Source: an uncultured SAR86 cluster bacterium
Lineage (GTDB): Bacteria; Pseudomonadota; Gammaproteobacteria; Magnimaribacterales; D2472
Length of the DNA stretch: 58,761 nt
NCBI GenBank assembly: GCA_902541365.1
Contig: CACBQK010000002.1
Coordinates: forward strand, 65,478 to 124,238
Reading direction: 5' to 3'
Positions 9,632 through 16,921 of this stretch are shown piece by piece. Position numbers and translations under genes: made by a program. The number at the start of each line of letters is the position of its first letter. Positions within the stretch are counted from its first letter, which is position 1. The notes beneath the pieces were generated by a model that saw only the letters and a list, made by a program, of their open reading frames with translations, had not been told where the DNA came from and did not search any database.

Positions 9632-10347
9632 TCAAAAACTTTACCAAAGTATTCCTTTTTTATAAGTGCGCTATTTACAAGATAGTCTTTTTTTCCTTTA
9701 TCAAGGATACTTCCATCTTTTATGACAATTGAGTAATTGCATATATCTATAGTTTCTCTCAGATTATGGTCGGTTATTAAGATACAAATACCTTTATCAG
9801 AAAGTCTCTTTAAAACATTTTTAATATCTTGAATAGCAATAGGATCAATGCCAGCAAAGGGCTCATCTAAAAGTATTATTTTTGGTTTTGAAGCTAAACA
9901 TCGAGCTATTTCAACTTTTCTTCTTTGCCCACCTGATAAAACATAACCCATTGAATTCTCAATAGACTCAAGACCAAACTCTTTAATAGTATTTTGATAA
10001 AAATTAAATAGATCTTCTTTTTTCAAAAAATTCTTTTCTCCAACACCCAAAATATTTGATTTTACTGATAGGTTTCTAAATATTGATGGTTCCTGAGGCA
10101 AATAGCTCATTCCAACTTTGGCTCTTTTATGAGGAGGAATCATAGTTATATCTTTGTTATCAAGAAAAACTTGTCCACTATCTACTTTTATTAATCCTAA
10201 GATTGAGTAAAAAGTTGTCGTTTTACCAGCGCCATTAGGTCCCAAAAGTCCGACAATTTGGCCCTCTGAAATTTCAAATGAGATCTCATTAATAATTTGC
10301 TTATTTTTAATAGACTTTGATATATTTTTAACTCTAAGGACTTCCAT
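9628..10347 (-). CDS. lptB: LPS export ABC transporter ATPase LptB
   Basis: LptB (239 residues) powers extraction of lipopolysaccharide from the inner membrane with LptF and LptG. Walker A is GPNGAGKT (residues 36-43), the signature is LSGGQ (137-141) and Walker B is IILLDE (157-162), followed by the D-loop and ITDHN H-switch. The spacing and the PFAGIDPIAI segment are LptB-specific. One base separates it from the lptA stop. rpoN and hpf, which often follow lptB, are not here; mgtE is. Confidence 0.96.
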   Translation of the reverse strand: MEVLRVKNISKSIKNKQIINEISFEISEGQIVGLLGPNGAGKTTTFYSILGLIKVDSGQVFLDNKDITMIPPHKRAKVGMSYLPQEPSIFRNLSVKSNILGVGEKNFLKKEDLFNFYQNTIKEFGLESIENSMGYVLSGGQRRKVEIARCLASKPKIILLDEPFAGIDPIAIQDIKNVLKRLSDKGICILITDHNLRETIDICNYSIVIKDGSILDKGKKDYLVNSALIKKEYFGKVFD

Positions 10348-10348
10348 A

Positions 10349-10762
10349 CTAGTTTATTTGAAGCTCTCCAGAACCCATATTGAATTTTATTATTTTACCT
10401 CTTATTCGCGAGTTCTTATCCTCTATTAGAACACTCCCAGAGATTTCTATCTCATTATCTTGAATTAAGACTAAGTTTGAAAAACCATTGAAATTATTTT
10501 CTTCGGTGCTTATTTTAAATTTTACAGGCGACCCTTCGATTTTGATTAGCTCTAAATTTCGATTATATTCTGCAACCTCTCCAAATATTTCAAAAGATTC
10601 TGACTGAAAAATAACATTATTTTTAAATTCGATCTTTCCTTCTTTAATTTCTATTTTATCTGAAGAAATTTCTATTTTTTCTGATATGTCTATGCTCATT
10701 TCAGCAGCATTAAGTATTCCAAATATTGAAATAACTAAGCCTACAAGAAATATCTTTTGCAT
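10349..10762 (-). CDS. lptA: LPS transport periplasmic protein LptA
   Basis: LptA (137 residues) forms the beta-jellyroll bridge carrying lipopolysaccharide across the periplasm. A signal peptide is visible (KIFLVGLVISIFGILNAAE, cleavage after about residue 19), then an OstA-like repeat of alternating hydrophobic strands with FKNNVIFQSESFEIFGEVAEYN. It is shorter than the E. coli protein (185). The usual upstream partner lptC is absent at this locus: lptA begins directly after a 35-base gap to the divergent mlaC. Confidence 0.88.
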   Translation of the reverse strand: MQKIFLVGLVISIFGILNAAEMSIDISEKIEISSDKIEIKEGKIEFKNNVIFQSESFEIFGEVAEYNRNLELIKIEGSPVKFKISTEENNFNGFSNLVLIQDNEIEISGSVLIEDKNSRIRGKIIKFNMGSGELQIN

Positions 10763-10785
10763 AAAATTTTAAAAACTAACAAGTG

Positions 10786-10791
10786 TATAAT
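10786..10791 (+). promoter_or_regulatory. -10 box of the mlaC-ibaG-murA promoter
   Basis: TATAAT lies 6 bases before the ATG at 10798. With normal -10 to start spacing the transcript would begin at or next to the A of the ATG, and no ribosome binding site is visible in between. This supports the ATG over the upstream GTG at 10783, which would be untranscribed. Confidence 0.5.
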
Positions 10792-10797
10792 AATGCA

Positions 10798-11415
10798 ATG
10801 TCATACCTAAAAAGAAATTTATTAGCCCTATTTTTATTTTTATCATTCCCAACCTTATCTGATATTAATAAAAATCCATTTGAGCTCATAGATACTAAAT
10901 CAAAAGAAATGGTAGTAGTTTTAACAACAGAAAATGAATTATTCAATACCAATCCAGAACTATTCAAAAATAAGATAAAAAATATTTTTGAACCCTTAAT
11001 AGATTTTAATAGAGTGAGTGCAAGCGTTATGGGGAAAAAGTATTTTTTGAGTGCTACTAAACAGGAGAGAGCTCAATTTATAGAAGTTTTTAAAATTTCA
11101 CTTCTAGATACTTATGCAGAAACCCTTGCCCAATGGGGAGATGCAGAAATAATTACTGATTTTTCTTATGATGAGAAAAAAAATAAGATTGTAAGCGTTA
11201 AGCAAGAATTACTTACTACTAACAATGTTTATCCAATAATTTATAAACTAAGGGAATATAAAAATGGTACTTATAAAATAGTAAATATAATTATTAATGG
11301 AATCAATTTAGGGCAAACCTTCCATAATCAATTTCAAGCACTTGCTGTAGAAAAGAATGAGAATATTTCTTCAATTATTAGTGAATGGAAATCGGATGCT
11401 TTCATAGATGGATAA
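10798..11415 (+). CDS. mlaC: Phospholipid-binding periplasmic protein MlaC
   Basis: MlaC ferries phospholipid between the outer-membrane MlaA complex and the inner-membrane MlaFEDB transporter. Using ATG 10798 the product has 205 residues with a clear signal peptide (LKRNLLALFLFLSFPTLS). The body shows family features: the FEPLIDFNRVSASVMGKKYF segment, EFKISLLDTYAETLAQW-like helices, and a closing LGQTFHNQF region. The frame also allows GTG at 10783, but it overlaps the -10 box. mlaF, mlaE, mlaD and mlaB, normally adjacent, are not in this locus. ibaG overlaps its end by 8 bases. Confidence 0.88.
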   Translation: MSYLKRNLLALFLFLSFPTLSDINKNPFELIDTKSKEMVVVLTTENELFNTNPELFKNKIKNIFEPLIDFNRVSASVMGKKYFLSATKQERAQFIEVFKISLLDTYAETLAQWGDAEIITDFSYDEKKNKIVSVKQELLTTNNVYPIIYKLREYKNGTYKIVNIIINGINLGQTFHNQFQALAVEKNENISSIISEWKSDAFIDG

Positions 11416-11638
11416 TAATCAAATACAAGAACTTATCAGATCTTATTTAGACGATGTCTCTGACCTATCCATTAGCGGTCAGGATTGTAATTTTTCTATC
11501 AAAATTGTTTCTAAAGATTTCATAAATATGAGCACCATAGATAGACATAAAATTATTATGAAATTGTTCACAGATCTTCTACAATCAGGTGAACTTCATG
11601 CAATTAGTCTAGATTTAAAGGCACCAAGCGAGGTCTAA
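11408..11638 (+). CDS. ibaG: BolA-family protein IbaG
   Basis: This 76-residue protein has the BolA fold pattern: an N-terminal helix (IQELIRSYL), beta strands with DCNFSIKIVSKDF, a central RHKIIMKLF helix carrying the conserved basic residues and a short C-terminal LHAISLDLKAPSE strand. It lies between mlaC and murA exactly as ibaG (yrbA) does in E. coli and Pseudomonas. BolA/IbaG proteins partner with monothiol glutaredoxins in iron-sulfur handling and acid stress. The conserved Cys/His ligand positions are only partly recognisable, so metal binding is uncertain. Confidence 0.88.
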   Translation: MDNNQIQELIRSYLDDVSDLSISGQDCNFSIKIVSKDFINMSTIDRHKIIMKLFTDLLQSGELHAISLDLKAPSEV

Positions 11639-12898
11639 TTGGAAAAATTATTAATTAAAGGTGGAAAAAGTCTTTCAGGTCAGATTGACTGCTCAGGAGC
11701 CAAGAATGCTGCTTTGCCAGTAATTGCAGCATCAATTCTTTCATCTAATGATATAACTCTTAAAAATCTTCCATATCTTCAAGATATTACTACCATGTTT
11801 GAACTCATAGGCTCAATGGGAGCTGACATTTCATTGGATGAGAGAATGAATTTTAGACTCAACACATCAAACCTCTCTAACCTTGAGGCAAGATATGAGT
11901 TGGTAAAAACTATGCGAGCCTCTATCCTAGTTCTTGGATCTATGGTGGCTAAATATGGATATGCGAAGATTGCTTTACCCGGAGGGTGTGCTATTGGAAG
12001 TCGTCCTGTGAATTATCATCTTAAAGCTCTTGAAAAACTTGGTGCAGAAATATCTCTCAATAATGGATATATTGAGGCAAAAGCTAAAAAGTTAACTGGA
12101 GCTAATATAGAGTTTGAGGGAGTTACTGTTACGGGTACAGAAAATCTGATGATGGCTGCTTCACTAGCTGAGGGATTTACAACTTTAACTAACGTTGCAA
12201 AAGAGCCAGAAATTTCTGACTTGGCAGATTTTTTAAATTCAATGGGAGCTAAGATTTCAGGAGCAGGAACAGATGAGATTAAGATTGAAGGTGTGGAAGA
12301 ATTGACTGGCACAACTTTTAAAATTCCTGCAGACAGAATCGAGGCAGGTACATATCTTGTAGCAGCAGCTATTACTAATGGAAAAATTACAATCAATAAG
12401 ATTGATCCAAAAAGAATGGGCTCAATTATAGAAACTCTTCAAAAAGCTGGGGCTGAAGTGTATTCAAATGTTAATTCTATTTCCCTAGATATGACGAAGG
12501 ATGCTATAAAGCCTGTTGATATTGTCACAGCTCCGTTTCCTGGGTTTCCAACAGATATGCAAGCGCAGTTTACTGTTCTCAACTGCATCGGACCTGGTGA
12601 ATCAAGTGTTACAGAGACTATATTTGAAAATAGATTTATGCATGTTCAAGAGCTTAATAGAATGGGTTCTGATATTACAATTAATGGAACCACTGCACTT
12701 ATTAATGGAGTTGATTCTATTTCTGGGGCTCAAGTAATGGCAACAGATTTAAGGGCATCAGCAAGCTTGATACTAGCTGGATTAATAGCAAAAGGGGAAA
12801 CTATTGTAGATAGGATTTATCATATTGATAGAGGCTATGAAAGAATAGAAGAGAAATTATCAAATCTAGGAGCAGAAATAATAAGATTACCTAATTAG
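11639..12898 (+). CDS. murA: UDP-N-acetylglucosamine 1-carboxyvinyltransferase MurA
   Basis: MurA (419 residues) commits UDP-GlcNAc to peptidoglycan by adding enolpyruvate from phosphoenolpyruvate. The N-terminal SGAKNAALP with the catalytic Lys (residue 22), the PGGCAIGSRP loop with the reactive Cys117 (target of fosfomycin) and the C-terminal GAQVMATDLRASASL are all intact. Start is TTG immediately after the ibaG stop; no better in-frame start exists. The stop TAG lies in the palindrome CTAATTAG (12891-12898), which also provides the TAG of the convergent protease gene. Confidence 0.97.
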   Translation: MEKLLIKGGKSLSGQIDCSGAKNAALPVIAASILSSNDITLKNLPYLQDITTMFELIGSMGADISLDERMNFRLNTSNLSNLEARYELVKTMRASILVLGSMVAKYGYAKIALPGGCAIGSRPVNYHLKALEKLGAEISLNNGYIEAKAKKLTGANIEFEGVTVTGTENLMMAASLAEGFTTLTNVAKEPEISDLADFLNSMGAKISGAGTDEIKIEGVEELTGTTFKIPADRIEAGTYLVAAAITNGKITINKIDPKRMGSIIETLQKAGAEVYSNVNSISLDMTKDAIKPVDIVTAPFPGFPTDMQAQFTVLNCIGPGESSVTETIFENRFMHVQELNRMGSDITINGTTALINGVDSISGAQVMATDLRASASLILAGLIAKGETIVDRIYHIDRGYERIEEKLSNLGAEIIRLPN

Positions 12899-13883
12899 AT
12901 GCAATAGTCTTAACTGAAACTTCTTTATTTTTATCTTTTCCATAAATCTCAAATAAAATCTCATCACCTGGTAAGGTTAATTTTAAAGCTGTTGTCAGAT
13001 TTGCCCAAGTTGCTGGCAGATCATTTATCTTTAATATTATATCGCCCTCTGATATTCCATTGAGCTCAAGGGGATTTGCAATACTAGAAGTATCATCAAT
13101 TTTTATAATACTTAAAGCTGGCACTAAATTATTGCTCAAATTTAATCTTATCTGCCTTACCTGAAAGTCGCCAATCCATGAATTCCTTACCTTACCAAAC
13201 TTTATGAGTTCGGAAGCAACTTGAATTACTTTTTCAGATGGAATTGCAAAACCAATACCTGAGTAAGTCCCAGTTTTTGAATATATGCTTGAATTAATAC
13301 CAATCAAATTTCCCTCTTCATTAAGCAATGCACCGCCAGAGTTTCCTGGATTAATTGCTGCATCAGTCTGAAGTAATTCCAAATAAGGATTTCCATAATC
13401 TCTTCCGGTTGCACTAATGATGCCACTTGTAACAGTTTTTCCAACACCAAATGGGTTCCCTATAGCAAGAACCTCATCTCCAACTTTTATATTGCTAGAT
13501 TCAGCTGACTCAATAGGATTTAAGCCCTCAAAATCATTAATTTTTAATACTGCAATGTCTGAATATTTATCTGCGCCAATCAACACTGCCTCTGTAATTT
13601 CACCATCATTAAATTCCACAAAAACAGATGTCGCATTAGTTAATATGTGAGTATTAGTTACGATGTGACCTTCTTTTGAGAAAATTACTCCAGAGCCTAC
13701 AGCATTCCTGGCTCTATTAATTCCTCTGTTGCTTATAAATATATTAACCACTGATGATGAGGCTTTTTCTGCTGCAAAGGACAAATCTTCTTGAGAACCT
13801 TTTTTATAACCAGTTTCGAATGAAACTATACTAATAAATGCGGCAAATATAATGCCGCTAATGATAAACTTATAATTTCTCAT
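12891..13883 (-). CDS. degS: DegS/AlgW-type membrane-anchored serine protease
   Basis: This 330-residue protein has one N-terminal membrane segment (about 6-24), an S1C trypsin-like domain with His79 (TNTHI), Asp109 (YSDIAVLKI) and Ser182 (GNSGGAL), and a single C-terminal PDZ domain (about 245-325). One PDZ plus a membrane anchor is the architecture of DegS/AlgW, which senses misfolded outer-membrane proteins and cleaves the anti-sigma factor RseA/MucA. Proximity to murA and zapE resembles the Pseudomonas algW region. Its ATG and that of zapE diverge with only 11 bases between them. Confidence 0.88.
   Translation of the reverse strand: MRNYKFIISGIIFAAFISIVSFETGYKKGSQEDLSFAAEKASSSVVNIFISNRGINRARNAVGSGVIFSKEGHIVTNTHILTNATSVFVEFNDGEITEAVLIGADKYSDIAVLKINDFEGLNPIESAESSNIKVGDEVLAIGNPFGVGKTVTSGIISATGRDYGNPYLELLQTDAAINPGNSGGALLNEEGNLIGINSSIYSKTGTYSGIGFAIPSEKVIQVASELIKFGKVRNSWIGDFQVRQIRLNLSNNLVPALSIIKIDDTSSIANPLELNGISEGDIILKINDLPATWANLTTALKLTLPGDEILFEIYGKDKNKEVSVKTIASN
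13871..13876 (+). promoter_or_regulatory. -10 box of the zapE promoter
   Basis: TATAAT ends 18 bases before the zapE ATG, predicting a leader of about 12 bases without a ribosome binding site. The box lies inside the first codons of the divergent degS gene, because only 11 bases separate the two start codons. Confidence 0.45.
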
Positions 13884-13894
13884 TTCTAAAAAGT

Positions 13895-14920
13895 ATGTAT
13901 CAAACTATTTTAAAGAAGTTTTCAGAAGATGGCATTCATTTAAATGATGAACAAGACAACTTTCTAATTATTTTTGAAAAAAACCTTCCTAGAAAGTCAT
14001 TTATTACCAACTTTTTCAAAAAAAAATCAAAAAAAGGTTGTTACGTCCATGGCGATGTTGGAAGGGGAAAAACTATGATGCTAAATGCAATATTTAAAGA
14101 AATTAAACTTACTAAGTGTTCATATCATTTCATCGAGTTTATGAAATTTATTCATAATGAGCTTGGGTTAGTTGAAAACACCAAAGATCCAATAGAAATA
14201 ATTGCAAAAAGAATAGCTTCAAAGTATAGAGTAATCTTTATCGATGAGTTTCAAGTTGAGGATGTTTCAGATGCAATGATAATTGGCAAACTTTTAAATC
14301 TTTTATCAAAAATGAATGTTTTCATAATGCTCACATCAAATGCAAAGATAGAAAATCTATATAAAAATGGACTACAAAGAGAAAAATTTATTAAACAAAT
14401 TAAACAGCTTGAAAAAGACTTCGTTGTATTTGAATTTATTGGAGACAAGGACTATAGATTAACGAATATAGATTTAAATTCATCAAAGGATGGAAAAAAC
14501 CTTAGCCAAGATCAAATCTTCGATTTTATTAAGAAAAACTTTAACTTTATCGGTGATCTTAATAAAGATATTAGAATAAATGATAGAACATTTGCATGTA
14601 AAGGGAATACTAAAGACTTTATTTGGCTTTCATATAAGGATTTCTTTAGGCAAAATTTAGCAATTTCTGATTTTTTAGCTATATGTGAAAAATATAACTG
14701 GTTTTTCATCGATGATTTTGAACAAAATGATGATTATGGCAAGGATAAAATTAGAAGGTTTATTGGTTTTATTGATATTGCCTACATTGAAAAAGTGAAA
14801 ATTAAGTTTTTTTTTAATGGTAATGATATTAGAAGTCTCTATACTGGAGAAGAGCTTTCATTCTTATGGGACAGAACCATCAGCAGGCTTGAAGAAATGC
14901 AAAATATTAATGATAAATAA
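13895..14920 (+). CDS. zapE: Cell division protein ZapE (AFG1-like ATPase)
   Basis: ZapE (341 residues) is an AFG1/ZapE P-loop ATPase reported to associate with and destabilise FtsZ filaments in gammaproteobacteria. Walker A is GDVGRGKT (53-60) and Walker B is VIFIDEFQVEDVSDAM, with LTSNAKIENLYKNGLQREKF after it; the C-terminal FFIDDF and RRFIGFIDIAY regions are typical. It sits just before rplM-rpsI, the usual position. Base composition is slightly more A-rich than its neighbours but the gene is complete. Confidence 0.92.
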   Translation: MYQTILKKFSEDGIHLNDEQDNFLIIFEKNLPRKSFITNFFKKKSKKGCYVHGDVGRGKTMMLNAIFKEIKLTKCSYHFIEFMKFIHNELGLVENTKDPIEIIAKRIASKYRVIFIDEFQVEDVSDAMIIGKLLNLLSKMNVFIMLTSNAKIENLYKNGLQREKFIKQIKQLEKDFVVFEFIGDKDYRLTNIDLNSSKDGKNLSQDQIFDFIKKNFNFIGDLNKDIRINDRTFACKGNTKDFIWLSYKDFFRQNLAISDFLAICEKYNWFFIDDFEQNDDYGKDKIRRFIGFIDIAYIEKVKIKFFFNGNDIRSLYTGEELSFLWDRTISRLEEMQNINDK

Positions 14921-14933
14921 ATTATAAAAATTA

Positions 14934-14962
14934 TTGATTAAATAGCTCTTAACCTTTAATAT
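14934..14962 (+). promoter_or_regulatory. Promoter of rplM-rpsI
   Basis: TTGATT at 14934-14939 and TAATAT at 14957-14962 are separated by 17 bases, a good sigma-70 arrangement. The transcript would begin near 14969, about 15 bases before the rplM ATG. Confidence 0.55.
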
Positions 14963-14983
14963 TCGTCCACACAAAATAGTGAT

Positions 14984-15418
14984 ATGAAAACATTTAGCTT
15001 AAAAAATACTGAAGTTTCTAGAGACTGGGTTGTATTTGATGCCTCAGATAAAATTTTGGGCCGTTTTGCAACTAAAATTGCAGATAAATTAAGAGGAAAA
15101 GATAAGCCAACATTTACTCCTCATGTAGATGGTGGCGATTTTGTAGTTGTAATAAACGCAGATAAGGTAAAAGTTACTGGAAATAAGGCAGAGCAAAAGA
15201 AATACTATAAACATTCTTTATACCCTGGAGGCCTGAAAGAAAAGTCATATAAAGAAGTTCTAGAGAGCACTCCTGAAAGAATTATTGAAAATGCTGTAAA
15301 GGGTATGCTGCCAAAAAACAAGTTAGGAAAATCAATTATAAAAAAATTAAAAGTTTACAGTGGTTCAGAACATCCTCATGAATCTCAAAATCCAAGTGTA
15401 TGGAATCCAAAAATATGA
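14984..15418 (+). CDS. rplM: 50S ribosomal protein L13
   Basis: L13 (144 residues) is an early-assembly protein of the large subunit that binds 23S rRNA. Start [20 protein letters not shown], the [23 protein letters not shown] region and the [22 protein letters not shown] segment match the family throughout. The stop overlaps the start of rpsI (ATGA), as in the standard rplM-rpsI operon. Confidence 0.98.
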   Translation: MKTFSLKNTEVSRDWVVFDASDKILGRFATKIADKLRGKDKPTFTPHVDGGDFVVVINADKVKVTGNKAEQKKYYKHSLYPGGLKEKSYKEVLESTPERIIENAVKGMLPKNKLGKSIIKKLKVYSGSEHPHESQNPSVWNPKI

Positions 15419-15807
15419 GCAGTGAAAGACTTTATGCGACAGGCAGAAGAAAAACATCTTCAGCCAGAATATATCTATCTCAGGGAGAAGGCTCAATAAA
15501 AGTGAACAATAAAGAGCTTTCCGATTACTTTGGTAGAGAAGTGGCCCAAATGCTTGTTAAGCAACCACTAGAGCTTTGTAACTTAATCGATAAAGTTGAT
15601 ATAGTAGCAAAAGTAAAAGGCGGCGGTAGTTTTGGTCAAGCAGGAGCTATCAGACATGGTATTTCTAGGGCTCTTTTACTTTTTGATGAAGAGTTAAGAC
15701 CGCAACTAAAAAAAGCTGGTTTTCTTACGAGAGATTCAAGAAAAGTAGAACGAAAAAAGCCTGGATTAAAAAAGGCAAGAAAGAGCTCACAATTCTCAAA
15801 AAGATAA
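15415..15807 (+). CDS. rpsI: 30S ribosomal protein S9
   Basis: S9 (130 residues) has a C-terminal tail that reaches the P-site tRNA. ATG at 15415 is chosen because it overlaps the rplM stop as ATGA and gives the family length; an in-frame ATG at 15400 would add five residues lying within rplM. Motifs [30 protein letters not shown] and the terminal QFSKR are conserved. No hairpin terminator follows; a 244-base structured spacer separates it from petA. Confidence 0.98.
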   Translation: MSSERLYATGRRKTSSARIYLSQGEGSIKVNNKELSDYFGREVAQMLVKQPLELCNLIDKVDIVAKVKGGGSFGQAGAIRHGISRALLLFDEELRPQLKKAGFLTRDSRKVERKKPGLKKARKSSQFSKR

Positions 15808-15828
15808 ATATAATTTATTACTAAAATG

Positions 15829-15892
15829 TACTTCCAATAAGTATGTTTTTGTATTATATTGTGCGTACTTTACAAACACATACAAGGAAGTA
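15829..15892. repeat. Long imperfect inverted repeat between rpsI and petA
   Basis: Two nested pairs form a stem: TACTTCC (15829-15835) with GGAAGTA (15886-15892), and GTATGTTTTTGTA (15841-15853) with TACAAACACATAC (15871-15883, 12 of 13 complementary). Small internal loops (AATAA and AA) separate the pairs and a 17-base loop closes the hairpin. There is no downstream T-run, so it is not an ordinary terminator. It could be a leader RNA structure of petABC, an operator or a mobile-element remnant. The spacer 15808-16051 contains no convincing gene. Confidence 0.7.
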
Positions 15893-16021
15893 TATGGGTA
15901 CAACAAACAAAAGATACCCCAATATAATAGGGCTTTCAAGAGATTCTATATTTTTTAAGAGCTCAAATACATCCGTCCATTTCATTATCATGAGTACCCT
16001 AATTTTTACATATGGGTACAA
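15892..16021. repeat. Direct repeat pair ATATGGGTACAA with flanking small hairpins
   Basis: The 12-base sequence ATATGGGTACAA occurs exactly at 15892-15903 and at 16010-16021. Each copy can also pair locally: GGGTA (15896-15900) with TACCC (15915-15919), and GTACCC (15994-15999) with GGGTAC (16014-16019). The second copy ends 30 bases before the petA ATG. The arrangement suggests a paired protein-binding site or alternative RNA structures, but function is unknown. Confidence 0.6.
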
Positions 16022-16051
16022 TCCTGACTTATATTATTTGCTTTTTTAATA

Positions 16052-16921
16052 ATGACAGAAATTACAGAAAAATACCTTACTCTAAGAGGAGCTAATAATG
16101 ATATTTATTTTTTTCAAAAAAGGGTTAGCGAAAAGGTTGCTGACATTATTGGTACCAGTTTTGTAAAGACATCGCTAAAGACTAAGGATCTCACTGAGGC
16201 TATATCTAGCAGAGATGAGCTTGTAGATGCATTAAATCAACTTGAGAATTCTGACATATTGGATATTAGTGATAATCTTCGAAGCATTTTGGATGGTTTT
16301 GGTATCTCTATTTCAAAAGAAAATGCATATAAAAAATCTGATATCAGCAATGAACCAGATCAAGGAAGAAGAAAGGTTCTGATTGGCCTTACTGCTGGTT
16401 TTGCCGCAGCTGGTGTTGCTTTTGCAGCTACTCCATTTGTAACAACTTGGAATCCAAGTGCAAGGGCTAAAGCAATAGGATCTGCCGTGAAAGTTGATGT
16501 TTCTAAAATGATGGTTGGTCAGCAGATTCAAGTTTCATGGAGAAAGCAACCAATATTAATTATTAGGCATTCACCATCAGCATTGTCTGGTTTGGCTTCA
16601 GTGACATCAAAACTTGCTGATCCAAATTCAGATAGTATTGACGAACCTTATAAAAACATTAATGCTACAAGGTCTTTAAGTGCAGAATATTCCGTGCTAT
16701 CAGGAGTCTGTACCCACTTGGGCTGCTCCCCTAAATATTATCCTGAAGTCGAACCTAAGCCGTGGGATTCCTCTTGGGAAGGTGGTTTCTTTTGTCCATG
16801 TCACGGTTCAATGTTCGATTTAGTGGGCAGAGTTTACAAAGGTGTTCCTGCACCAACAAATTTAACCGTACCCCCTCACTTCTTTGAAGGGAGTATTTTA
16901 ACAATTGGAGAAGAAGCATAA
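16052..16921 (+). CDS. petA: Ubiquinol-cytochrome c reductase Rieske iron-sulfur subunit with integrase-like N-terminal extension
   Basis: Residues 105-289 are a normal Rieske subunit of the bc1 complex: twin-arginine GRRKV (105-109), a membrane segment (about 110-130), box I CTHLGC (220-225) and box II CPCHG (248-252), the [2Fe-2S] ligands being C220, H222, C248 and H251. Usual length is about 200 residues; this one has 289. Residues 8-65 (YLTLRGANNDIYFFQKRV, then TSLKTKDLTEAISSRDEL) resemble the N-terminal domain of tyrosine recombinases of the DUF6538 type. The frame is open throughout. A TTG at 16289 would give a 210-residue normal-length protein, so an in-frame integrase remnant upstream of the true start is the alternative. 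No ribosome site precedes the ATG. petB overlaps by one base. Confidence 0.93.
   Translation: MTEITEKYLTLRGANNDIYFFQKRVSEKVADIIGTSFVKTSLKTKDLTEAISSRDELVDALNQLENSDILDISDNLRSILDGFGISISKENAYKKSDISNEPDQGRRKVLIGLTAGFAAAGVAFAATPFVTTWNPSARAKAIGSAVKVDVSKMMVGQQIQVSWRKQPILIIRHSPSALSGLASVTSKLADPNSDSIDEPYKNINATRSLSAEYSVLSGVCTHLGCSPKYYPEVEPKPWDSSWEGGFFCPCHGSMFDLVGRVYKGVPAPTNLTVPPHFFEGSILTIGEEA

Noticed and set aside
12016-12396. 126-codon minus-strand frame within murA
   Set aside because: Antisense shadow of conserved MurA sequence; no independent support.
15843-16049. 68-codon open frame between rpsI and petA
   Set aside because: It starts inside the long inverted repeat, has no ribosome site and no recognisable motif; its composition reflects the repeats. 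Treated as noncoding.
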